64,000 nt of DNA, from NCBI GenBank assembly GCA_947396885.1, contig OX377206.1, forward strand, positions 88,595,960 through 88,659,959, read 5' to 3'. The translations under genes were made by a program, and so were the position numbers. Shown in pieces: positions 45,801-57,800 of this stretch (within the stretch, counting starts at the first letter, position 1; the number at the start of each line of letters is the position of its first letter). Source of the DNA: Heligmosomoides polygyrus polygyrus. Lineage: Eukaryota > Nematoda > Chromadorea > Rhabditida > Heligmosomidae. The notes beneath the pieces are model-generated. The model ran no database searches. It was not told where the DNA came from and was given only the letters and a program-made list of their open reading frames with translations.

Positions 45801-48800
45801 ACACTAATGTTTGTAATGTATTGCGCTACACGAAATTTTAGATGGAACACTTGACTTAGCAGTCCTGACTTTTCGACGCTTCGACGTCTTCAAAGGCCTA
45901 AATACGAAGTGGTTCTTGGTACTAGAAATTATTGTGACCTACATAGGAGGAGTGACGCGCTAGCCAATCACAGTAGAACAGAACAGACAAAATACGACCC
46001 CTGTGGGTGGTAAACCTATTCGAGGCGTCTTTGCTCTCCATATAGGCCACGTTAGCAACTAGCTCCCATTTTTCACATATTTGCATTGTCTCTACTCAAC
46101 TTTTTCTATAAAATTAACTCCACGAAGAACCTAAAATGAAGCTGCCGAAAGCTTCCTGATTTCCTGATCAAGCGCCTTATCTAACAACTTCTCACTGAAT
46201 ACCAGCCTTGGGTTCCTCATTTTCAGCCAAACCTGGTGAGTCGTGCTCAAGGTACGAGGAGTGCACCGGTGACACCCACTGCAATCCTCTGACTCTTACT
46301 TGCGACTGTAATCGTGAAACACAAATGGTAAGTTCGTTTCGGTTCTTCTCTCTGCTGTGCCATCACATCACGCTTAGTATCGAGCATTTATCAAAGCAAA
46401 GAACAGACTAGAATCCGGCGACGTAGGAAGTTGAGAAGACTGTGCAGTGGTGAAAGAAGAGGTACATCTGTAGACGTGATTGTAGATGAATGAATGAGAA
46501 TTCCACCAATTTATGACAAAGGTAATTCTGACGTCTCTTTTAGCGTAAATCACCGAATGGTACTGTTTGGTAAGCATCCTTGGGCGTGAGAGGGGGTGTT
46601 TTGTAGGAACCACCCAACCGTAGGGTGGGATGCACAACAGGCGAGTGAGGGGCTTGTTCCTCATTCCTTATTCTCGCCCTTAGTTTACATCCACGGATAC
46701 GTAATCGATTTTGCGAATCAATGGAGCACGAGATTGAATCTGAAGTGTCGCCGGCTACGTAGTCTTGTTTACCAAATATTCCGACCTGTCACCTTTAGCT
46801 CTTCAAATCAGTTCAGAAATTTCAGAAATGGATGTTGAACGAAATTTTATTTCAGCGAGCTTGCAAAATTAATGGCAATATCCCTTTACATAATTGAGTT
46901 AATCTGCGTGCCAACACACCAGTGAGTCCTTGTGTGAGTCTGTTCTCGCAAAATTATGTAGTGGTCGCGACGGGTTATAGGATTTTTCACATGTTTAACT
47001 ATTTGAGTGGCAAAATTGTCACGAATATAACAGCGATCGGGCGGCCCTCTCAGCACTATCGATCGACTTTATTGATTTTTTATCAGCGGTTAATTATTCC
47101 TGATAGGAGTTGTGCGAATGTTATGACTGCTGTATGGAGTTTATAACAACGAAACAGACAAATTGATTAGCACCGATCGATTACTGTGGACTGCAGGAAC
47201 AAGACCTGTCCTATTGCATTCCGGTGGAACATAAGCATCAGCTTAGCATTATGTTTTGTAAATCTTGTATTTAGGTGGTCGGATCGCGATGTGTGGAGCG
47301 TCTTCGTTCCCATCCAGGGCTCCCATGCTCAAATGGGGAGATCTGTGTCGGCACTTCGGTGTGCCTACATGGCACCTGCTCCTGCCCTGCCGGTTTTGTG
47401 ATTGTGAACAGAGAATGTGTCGTGATCAGAAGAGGTAGGTTTTCCTGTTAAATAACGCCTTGCGCAACTCGAAGTTGAGTGACGAACTGACGGAATTCGC
47501 AGATGTAATTGGTCGGCTGATCGATATCGATCAGCACTCTATGTATTAGGTTGTAAGAAAAGTTTCATTCCATTCACTTTGGCATTCCGCCAATTTTTTG
47601 AAGTTTTCTGGGACCTTCTACCAATAACGCATATACAGGATAATCCATTTACCACTATTGTCGTCATATTCCGTTAGGCTATGACGGAGAATATCGTTCT
47701 CGATTGCAAGCCAATTCGAGTGCTTCTGCTTTACGAGTTCAAAAAGCGAAACAGTGCAAGAATCGCAGTAGATAACATATGTGGGACCACGGGTCCTAAT
47801 ATCACTGTCTCCTACGACCCAGCGAAAGTGTGGTTCCGGAAGTTTAAGAACGGAGACTTTTGCTTGGAGGACCAATCACGGTCTGAAAGGCCACTTGCAG
47901 TGAATGAGGAGCGCGTTCTGGAGCTGGTTCAGGAGGATCCCTGGCGTTGAACTGCAGAGTAACTCAATCACACCACCATAACTCAAACTCAATCACACCA
48001 CCCAACACGTGTGGCCTTGGGAAGACACATCGATATGGTGCTCGGATACCGCATGAATTTAGCGACCACCAGTTACAGATGTGCCAGGATACGTGCGTGA
48101 ACTTCTTGACTTTACGGTGGAATTTCTTCTCTGCTCGAGAACCTGCTCACTGACGACGAAAAGTGAATAGTCTACGTTGACCACACGCGAAAGCGTCAGT
48201 GGCTCAGTCGCGGCGAATCAGGAATTCCCACGCCAAGACCGAAACTTCACCCAAAAAAGGTAGTACTAAGTGCCTGGTGGAATTGCAAAGGAGTCATTCA
48301 CTGGGAGCTACCACTTGAAAACACTACTGTCACTGACGATGTCTACTGCAGGCAGTTTGATCTCGTTGAAGCAGCTCTTCTTGGAAAACAAGAGAAGGCC
48401 TTCTTCCTCCACGACAATGCGCGTCCTCACGTTGCAAGGGAGACTCAGGAAAAACTCCAGTGTTTCGGTTGGCATGTTCTGGCCCACCTGCCGAATTCAT
48501 TGGACCTTGCTCCAACGGACTACCATCTGTTTCTTTCGTTGTCGAACTATTTACAGGAGAAACAACTCGAAAAGTGTCTCGCTGAGTTTTTTCGTCAAAA
48601 CCTCAGGAATTATATAGAAACGGGATCTACAAATTAATTGACAAATGGCAATATGTTGTAGATAATAATGGTGCATGTGTTCGTTAGTTGTTGTAGGTAT
48701 GGAATGAGAAAAAAATTTGAAAAAAAACGCACAAGTGGCGGGATACTTTCGTAACAACCTAATATCTAGTTTTTGACTGAAAATTATCATTTCCTTTGGT

Positions 48801-51800
48801 ACAACAAGTTAAACAAGTGTGTTCGCCGGTGAGCAGGCTTTACAGCAAACATTATCGGTCAATCGAGCACGGCCGAAATGGTCTATTAGATTGAGGCATA
48901 AATTTTGCAGCATTTCTGTTTTTTCTGGAATTCAAAGTAAACCCGCTGAAGTGTTATGATCTGTTTGAAAGTGTGTTCCAAAGCGATCATTTTGAGTTTT
49001 GAATCGTTAATTTTCCTTGCGTTGTTGAAAAGTTTTATCCACTAGAACGGTGGCCACTCAAAGTGAAAAAGTGTGTGATTTCATTTTCAAGTAGTTGAAG
49101 GTCGGCATCAACCCAGCTACGAGGGTCAAACACATTCAGAAAGTCCCCGGCAAGTTCACTCCTAACCGAATGAATTATTGGAGATGGTATCAGCAGTTCT
49201 TTTCCGCCCAGAAGGGCGGCAAAGACAACCACTCCAGAGAAGATCAACTGCTGTAAACAAAGAACGCCTGCCCAAGTCCATCAAATCGAATTCTTCTCAA
49301 ACCACACTAGGGCTGACCGCTGGTCTCCACACCTTCCAGATAACCACCGCTCGTCAGCTGCAGTAGTTTGGAAGGTCGCCAAAATCGCCTTCGCCAGTTT
49401 CTAATGCGTTGACAGAGTCCCAAGCAAATCGCTGTTCTTCTCTTCCGACTGCAGAGGGCTCCGACACCGGTTCAGGCGAAGGGGCCTGAACTGAATCCTT
49501 ACCAGCGATGAAGAGCGGATGCTTCGCTACAACTGTCTGCAAAGCCGGAAAGCAATAGCTGGAACGCTACGAGCTGGGGGTTCTGACGTCAAAACCGGAG
49601 CGCCACCGAAAGAAAATCCTGCTATGGATCTGTAGTGGTCCAGTGCACCGGGAGCTGCTTCACGTAGCCAAATCATCTTTGTCGCCCACTTCTACCAACA
49701 ATTCGACTAGTTCCAGCAAAAATTAGTGGAGAAGGAAGTCGATACGAGCCAATGTTTCATCCACCAGGGCAACAGCCGACCGCTTACGGCCTTCATACAC
49801 GGGCAAAAAGCTAGGAATTGGGCTAGACCAAAATCAAGCAACGTCTATATGTACATCCCGGACATTGCGCAGTCTGACTGCCATCTGCTTCGGTAGATGG
49901 AGCACTTCTTCCATGCTAGGCGCTTCGCCGAAGTCGATGAGGTCACGGCAGTAGTACATGACTTCTTCAGGTGGAAACCGACCAAATTCTACCGAGATAT
50001 AATCCACTCAGTTCATGAAAAGCGGAAGAAACTCATTGAGAATAACGGCAATTACTTCGTTTAAGTCAATCATTTTTCTTTTGTGGTATAATCTTATTTT
50101 TGCTGGAAGACAAATTTTGTTGCAAAACTTATGACTCAACCTAATATTTCGGATCGATCTCCTAACCATACATAACCACACAACTGACCACGGAATGCTT
50201 TCAGACTTCCATAGAACGTTAAAGAGTGGCCTAGATCACGTAGAAGAAAACTTGAAGCGCTGATTGGAAACATGTAGAACAGGGTTCCTAAATGGTTCTC
50301 GCAGGGCAGTTCTGTCTGGTCATAATTTTTTTTGTTTTTGTTACAACCTACCGCAAGCGAATCCACTATTCCTGTTTTGAACGCATTTCTGACAAACGTT
50401 TGGCAACAACTGTCATTTACGTTTGCCGAGCTCGTTGGGTACAACAAGGGTACAACATCTTTGAGATTAACGTAGAGGTAACACGATTTGATTTAAGCGT
50501 TAAGTAGGTCAAAAACAGACACAAGATTTGTAATTAGTAAGCAAAACAACCTACATATGCAAAGCTTGGACAGAGCTGGTACTCCCAACCTTGCCACCCT
50601 CTTTTTCTCATGCTTACTGTAACCTGCCGTAATAGACAGTAAGATCAGATACCGATGTCAGATTTGTCGTCAACGCCCCAAATTTCATTTTTAGGCAAGA
50701 TTTGGACAAATTTATTATTATTATGGTTACTGTTTTCTATTCTATTATGATAGATTGGAGTAGGCAATGGACGGTTAGGTTAGGTGGTCCCTGTTGAGAT
50801 CGGGAGCACCAATTTCATCCAGTCTTGTAAATAAGTGTAATTTGGGATGCCGCGAATCTGGCATTCGTTGTTGACCTATTTTAGTCTGATCAATCAATTG
50901 TTATTCACTTCCATCTTTAAAGAGCTCGACAAATGAAAATGGCAGTTGTCACGAAGCGCTTGTTTAAAAAGGCGTTGGAAATGAGAGCACCGGCTCTTAT
51001 GAACGGTCAATCGCAAGATGCAAAACGCAGAGACGGACGGGGATCGAACCAAACACCATTTTACTGTGAGAGAAGCACACAACCACTGCGCCGCCGCCAC
51101 ATCTGATGCAGCTGCCTTTAACAGTGCTGATTACACAACACTGTGTTCAAAGCACCGATCAGCTGTCCCGACAAGGCAAACCTTGACCGGGCAGAACTCG
51201 CTCAGGGATTTACTTAACAGTTTTAGTCCACGCGTATGGAATCAAGGTTTGAAGGTCTTTTACGAAATCTAGGCGTCTCTCCAAAGTTCAATGGGGGGCG
51301 GAAGGCCCCCTCCCCATCTAAAGCCTGAAGACTTCTACCATAGTTGCTGAAGACGGGTGTCGATGCGAGCCATATATTTCCAATTTTTGAGTATGAGTGA
51401 ATATTTAGCTCGTCCCAGCGAAGAGTGCGGGAACGGTGAAGAATGTGAAGGTGGCTCAGTATGCGACCAAGTCCGCAAGAAATGCATCTGCAGAGAAGGG
51501 CAACGACTCGTCAACGACGTGAGTTTCTTTGCGGAAGCTTCACAGTGATAGGCCCAGAATACGACGGTTTTTTCCGAAAAACCAGCCCTCTGCTTGTCTT
51601 TTTCAGAGATGCGAGGACTACGTCGTGCTACCTGGCGGTTCGTGCTCGTCCATTCATGCTCGCTGCAGTGGAGGCTCACATTGCTTCGAGGGTCGCTGCG
51701 TGTGTCCTCAGGCTACGTACATCAGTGGAGGCCTGTGTATACCTCGAAGAGCAGGTTCGTCTAGAGTGCCACATAGTTTCACCTCAAGTAGTGATCCTCT

Positions 51801-54800
51801 GAGCTTCTTTTGTTCAGTGGGACCAGGGAACTACTGCGGCAGCAACGATGTATGTATGGGTGGCTCGGAATGTCGTGAAAACGTCTGCAGCTGCTCCTCG
51901 AACACTGTTCTGAAGGGCAACGAATGCGTGATAAGCCGAAAAGGTGAGATTCTCAAATATGACGCCTTTCGTGTCCTTCGGGTGAAGAGAATCCATTGGA
52001 TCACTCTGGCACGCGAAAGTGACGAATGGAGATGGTGCAGGGATATCAAACCTCTTTTGTTCAGTCTCATATGGAGAGAGATGTACGGATGTGGACGAAT
52101 GTCAAGGAAATTCCACGTGCACCGGTCACGTGTGTGAATGCCCTCCAGGAATGGTCAACCGAGACGGTATCTGTCAACGACGGCTTACAGGTAAGTCAAT
52201 AATGTAGCCAACATAGGGAGGAGAGCACGCATCATGGCAATCAGAACGCATCGATTCGGTGGTGCCTGAAGGTCCTGCGCTCTGATTGGTTGGCGCGTGT
52301 TCGGTCAGTGCACTGACTGGCTATGACTCCCGCATTACTACTTTGCTCACGATGCTTCTTGATTGCATTTAAACAATTTTCACGCCGAATTGGACAGTTT
52401 ACAAACAAATTGGACACTTTTCAAATCAAATTGGGCATTTTTTTCAAATCAAATTGGACACTCTTATAAGCTAGCTTAAAACTTGTAAAACCAAAGCAAA
52501 AGCTTTCAAATTGAAATAAGCTTCTTCCACATTAAAAAAGAGAATCTCCAAAAGGGTTAGACCAATTTTTTGTTCAAGAAACATTTTAGTCTGATTTTTC
52601 TGAAGTTTTAGTTCACCTACCCAATAAGTGAACACATAGTCTAAAGTATTATAAATTCTTATATATAAATTCTTATTTTTTGAGTAAAAATAATGATTTT
52701 AAGCCTGTTTTAAAGAACATAAAGATGGCTATTTTTTTAAATAAAAAGGAAGAGATTGCGCCATGCCCTAGTGCAGGACGTCGTGATTTTTGTTCGACAG
52801 ATAGCAAAATTTTTGTTTGCACGGAGCTTCACTTCTGTAAACGTTGAAAAAATACAATTCTACATATCATAACATATGTCCACAATTTGGTGCTTCATGC
52901 AAGCAGCATTTACACCATCAATAAAATAAAAATTGCAACAAGGTTTTAGACTGCATGCTACAATGTGGTCTTTTTATTCACTAATTTATTGTGGCTTTGT
53001 TTGTGTTCTAAAACAAAATTTGATTTATTATTTTTCTTCAAAAATTAAAATTTTTATAAAATTCTTACACTCATTCGAGCCGCTTAACAAAAAAATCTAT
53101 GACAATAATACCCAGTCTCTTGAATAAAAAATTATTCTTAACATTTGGAGGGCCTGAAGTTTAACCAGTAAGGCCCCGTTTATACTTCGTCGCGGGACGA
53201 CGCGACACCACGCATGGTGGCCATATTGATTTTTCGACGCGATCGATCAATTTGGCCTCATTGGGGGGGGGAGGGGCCTAAGAAGCTCGTTTCGATTTGG
53301 AAGATCCTTACATTGGTTTCAGAAGTTTCTGATCAGCTTCTAAGAGTGTCCAATTCGATAGGATAAGGATAAAGGACGGCGTTACTCAATCCCTTTTGGA
53401 ATGCGCCACGCATTCTACTTCTACGGCATGTCGTGGGAGCGATTTGAATGCGTATTTGACCATACAATGACTTGTGGTGGCCAGCCGATGAACAAGTCAG
53501 CGCTCTATCCTTCCCAGGCAAGTCTGGTACCAATTCACCGACCCCGGAGGGATGGAAGGCTTGGTTGGCCTGGGCGGGAAATCCGAACCAGGAACCTGGT
53601 ATCGGGTGCACGCGACAGCCGGCGCCTCCTCCGACTGCGCTACACGCGCCCATTTGATAGAAAAGTGTCCAATTTTATTTCAAAAATGTCCGATTCGACG
53701 TAAAAATAAGACGCATTTCGTTTTTTTTACACATTAATGTGTTCTTTAGTAAATCCCGGATACTTGTGCGGTGTCGACGACCTCTGTGTGGGACACTCCA
53801 TCTGCATTCGAGGAGTGTGTCAGTGCAGACCAGGCGAGCAGATCGTGCACTCGCAGTGCGTCAGGAGCGACCGCGACGCAGGTTCATTTCTGAATACGTT
53901 TGTTGCATTCTATTCAAAAATGTGTCTCTACAAATTTTATAGCGACATCAGTCAAAGGAACCGCTGGAAAAGAAAGCAGCAGGCTTCTTCTTTGATGAAA
54001 AATTCCTCTGTTTCTTCTCTTTTTGGGACTTTGGTTGTATTTCCGGTGTAGAATAGCATGCCTACTGCTCTAAGTTGATTTATCCCTTGAACACCTGCAC
54101 GTATCTAGGCGGGAGGGTACTGATCAGAACTCAGGTTTTAGGTGATTTTATACGGTGTTTCAGTGGTCATTGGCGGAGAATGCTCTCGAGGTGAGCAATG
54201 TTTGGGTGGCTCCACATGCAAAGAAGGAGTCTGCGTTTGTCCGGTGGGCACGGTGGTGTCATCCCATCAATGCAAGAAAGTTCAGAAAGGTACGTCACAT
54301 CAGTTGAGAGCGAATGCAGTCATAAGGATAAAGGACAAAGAACGGCGTGATTCAATCCTCTTTGGGATGCGCCACGCATTCTACTTCTACGGAATGTCGT
54401 GGAGGCGTGTAGAATGCGCATTTGGTCATACAATGACTTTCGATGGCCAGCCGATGGACAAGTCAGCGCTCTATCGTTCCCAGACAAGTCCGGTACCAAT
54501 TCGCCGACCCCGGAGGGATGGAAGGCTTGGTTGGCCTGAGCAGGAAGTCCGAACCAGGAACCTGGTATCGCGTGCACGCGACAGTCGGCGCCTCCTCCGA
54601 TTGCGCTACACGCGCCCCTGCCTCGACCATCAAATCACCTCCACGACCTCAATGAATCCACTAAAATACTGCTCTGGTCCCCTCGTAAGATCTCCACCTG
54701 GGGGAGAACGTTTTCAACCGCTGGACGTATTTCGAACCAATTGCGAAAAACGATAACAATAGAAAATGGTGGAAATCTCTCTGAAATTCTCTCTGTGATC

Positions 54801-57800
54801 ATCTTCGACTATTATGTTCCTTGCAGTGAAGGCTTCTATTTCAGTGTTACCAGGATCGCCGTGTGCTTCTGGAGAACAGTGTGATGGCGGTTCAGTGTGC
54901 AACAGCATATCGAAGACATGTCGGTGCCTCCCTGGCTTTCAACAACACCACACTCAATGTATACGAATGGCTGAAGCAAGACCGCGAACTTCAGGTGCGT
55001 GCTAACAAGTCGGGATAAGAAGTGAAGAGCAATCTGAGCAAAAATTTTCACAGACGATTCCTTCACCTTTATTTCGTTGAAATGCTCGCTCTGCTTATGC
55101 ATCAAATATAGAGGGGTTATGGAAAAGTTCTAACAGTAGGACTCTAAGAAGAACGAGAGCTGTGTAGGGATTCTAAGGAGGTGCGGCGAAAGGTATTTAC
55201 TTAAGTTGGTATAGCTATGTTTTTAAGAAATTCTATCGAACGAAGGAATGAGCGAATAAATTCGATGTCAAAATGTTCAAACGAATGGACGAACGAGTTT
55301 ATTCGTTATCTAAAAATTTTGAGCGAATGAACGAAGGAATTTATTTTCTCATCAACTTTCTCGATTGATCGAAGATCGAATAACCACCATTTTTCGTTTA
55401 TTCGAATATTCGAATATTTGTTCGAATCAGGTTCTGTGCTGAAAGGTTTAAAGTTTATTTGATATTTGAAGAAAGTTATTCGATTGTCGAACAAAGTTGA
55501 AGTATTCGATTTTCGAATAAAATTCGAACGAATATTCGACTTCTTAAAAGCATCGATGTTCGATTTCGAACGAACATTCAAAATTCTAGAAATATCGAAT
55601 ATTCGAGTACTATGCGAATAAATTATTCGAATAATTATTGAATATATTCGTTCGAGCACAACTATAGGAACTTGTGACGTGCGCTCGAGCCTTTCTTTTT
55701 CGCAAAAAAAACCTTCGCAAAATCTCTTCGCTGACGCTCAAATTTTCTGTTGACATTAATCAGGAGTAGGTTGTGTGCAGCATCTTTCATGATTCTTGCG
55801 GTTTAGTTCAAGACTTCAGAGAGCTGTGTTGAATTGTTTCAGCAGCTGATACTTCGTCTGACGCAGAAAAAGCGACGCCACCAGCCATGTCACCCCAAGA
55901 TCGTACAGTCGTCTCATCGCCACCACTGAATCAGAAGATACTCGAGACGTCCACAGCCAGCAGAGTGAAGATGCCGGTTCTACCGTCATCGTCAAATCTC
56001 GTGAAAAGTCCCGTCCCTGATGCTGCAACATCGCACCTTCGTTTGACTCGGCCGGACGCCCGGCCACCTACGACGGCCAAACCTCTCCCTTGGTTCAAAA
56101 GTGCGCTTTTCCCTCTATAGACCCATTCTTAGCAGACTTTTTAGGGAGTTGTAATCAATCTTGACGTGCCATCATGGGAGACCTAATTTTTCTTTTTTTT
56201 TTTGGTAGCACAAAATTCTAGTAGGGGTTCTCTTCTGATATGTAGTAGGGCTAGTCTGCAATCTTATTTAGTTTTTTGTAGATGTTGTGATTTTTTTCTT
56301 CGAATTGAACACTTTTCAAGTCAACCTGAACACCTTTCAAAACAAGTTTTGAAATTAAAGTGAATTCTTCCAAACTGAAATTGGCTTCTTCTATATTAAG
56401 TTAGAAACTCTCCGGAAAGGTTAGAATAATTTCTTCTCCAAGTAAAATTTTAGTATAACTTTCAATAGAGTTTTAGTTGTTCAACTACCCAACAAATAAT
56501 CACATTGTTTGAAATTTTATAAAAATATTACTTTTAGACAAAATTTGATGGTTTTGCTTGATTGTCTTGTTTCAGAGAGCAGGAAGATGGCCATTTTTAG
56601 TGCCAAAAGAAGACTGCCCACGTCCAAGATGTCGAGTTTTTTTATACTATTGATAGTAGATTTTTTGGTACCGTCTTTTAGTGCGTTATATTCTTGCTTT
56701 TTTGCTGCATTTTAAGACAATTTTAACTGATTTTTTTCTGAAAAAAATAAATAAAAAATATTACACTTATTGGGGCAGGTAAGCTAAACAGTTTCAAAGA
56801 AAGTTATACATAATTTGACACTATTGTACTTTACGGACTTCAGAGGACGAGGAGAGGTCGAAAAAAAATTTTCGCCCAAACTTCGCCTAGGGGGTTATTT
56901 GCGGTGCTGATCACGAATCTGACATATGTTTGTAAAAATTCGGCCGATTACGGTAGGTTACGGTAGGCACCGGTGACTAAGGCTGTCGAGTTCGTGATCA
57001 ACGATTTCGCCCAAACTTCGCCTAGGGAGGGGGGAGGTTATTTGGGGTGCTGATAACGATTCTAACATCCGTTTTTCGTTTAATGCTGGAGTTTGGGCAA
57101 ATCGGTGACCATTACCTTAGTTACCCGTACCTACCGTAATCTACCGTTCTGTACCGTAAAATGAAAAACAGATGTCAGATTCGTGAGCAGCACCCCAAAT
57201 AACTTCCTTAGGCGAAATTTGGGCAAAATCGGTGATTATGACCTCGACAGATTTAGTCACCGGTACCTACCGTAACCTACCGTAATCGGCCAACATTTTA
57301 AAAACTGATGTCAGATTCGTGATCAGCACCCCAAATAAACCCTTAGGCCTGAGTTATACTCCCGCGGAAGCATCCGCGGAAGGGCGGGAATCGCGCTGAG
57401 ACTCCTCACCTGGTGGCCAATCGCCGCGCCTCGCCACGCCCGCCTCCGCCGTGCACCATTGGTCCGCGGACGTTCCGCGGATGTTCCCGTGGGAGTATAA
57501 CAGATGCCTTAGGCGAAGTTTGGGCGAAAATTTTTTTTCGACATCTCCTCGTCCTCTTGAGTACGTAATGCACAATAGTGCCCAAAATTTTCCTTGAACA
57601 AAAAATTCCTCTATCTTATTGAAAATTATTTCGATTTAAAAGAGTTTGCTTTGATTTCAAAGGTATTAAAGCTAGTTTAGTAGAGGGTCTAATTTGATTC
57701 GAAAAGTGTGAAGTTTGATTTGAAAGGCGTCTAATTTGATTTAAAAAGAAGTTTTTTCGGTTTGACGTGAGGGTGACATAATCTTATAGCTTTGGAGACC

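Larger units (their letters stand above)
56280..57782. mobile_element. GTCCAATTTGATTTGAAA-edged element, copy 4, with nested palindromes
   Basis: Left edge TTCGAATTGAACACTTTTCA; right edge GGTCTAATTTGATTCGAAAA, GTCTAATTTGATTTAAAAAG, then CGGTTTGACGTGAGGGTGAC. Carries a second fold-back (56820-57590), which carries a third (57353-57504). Confidence 0.7.

Noticed and set aside
46856..46921. Exon candidate reading RACKINGN
   Set aside because: Good splice sites but an in-frame TGA and a phase that does not fit exon 23; kept only as an alternative to 46607-46640.
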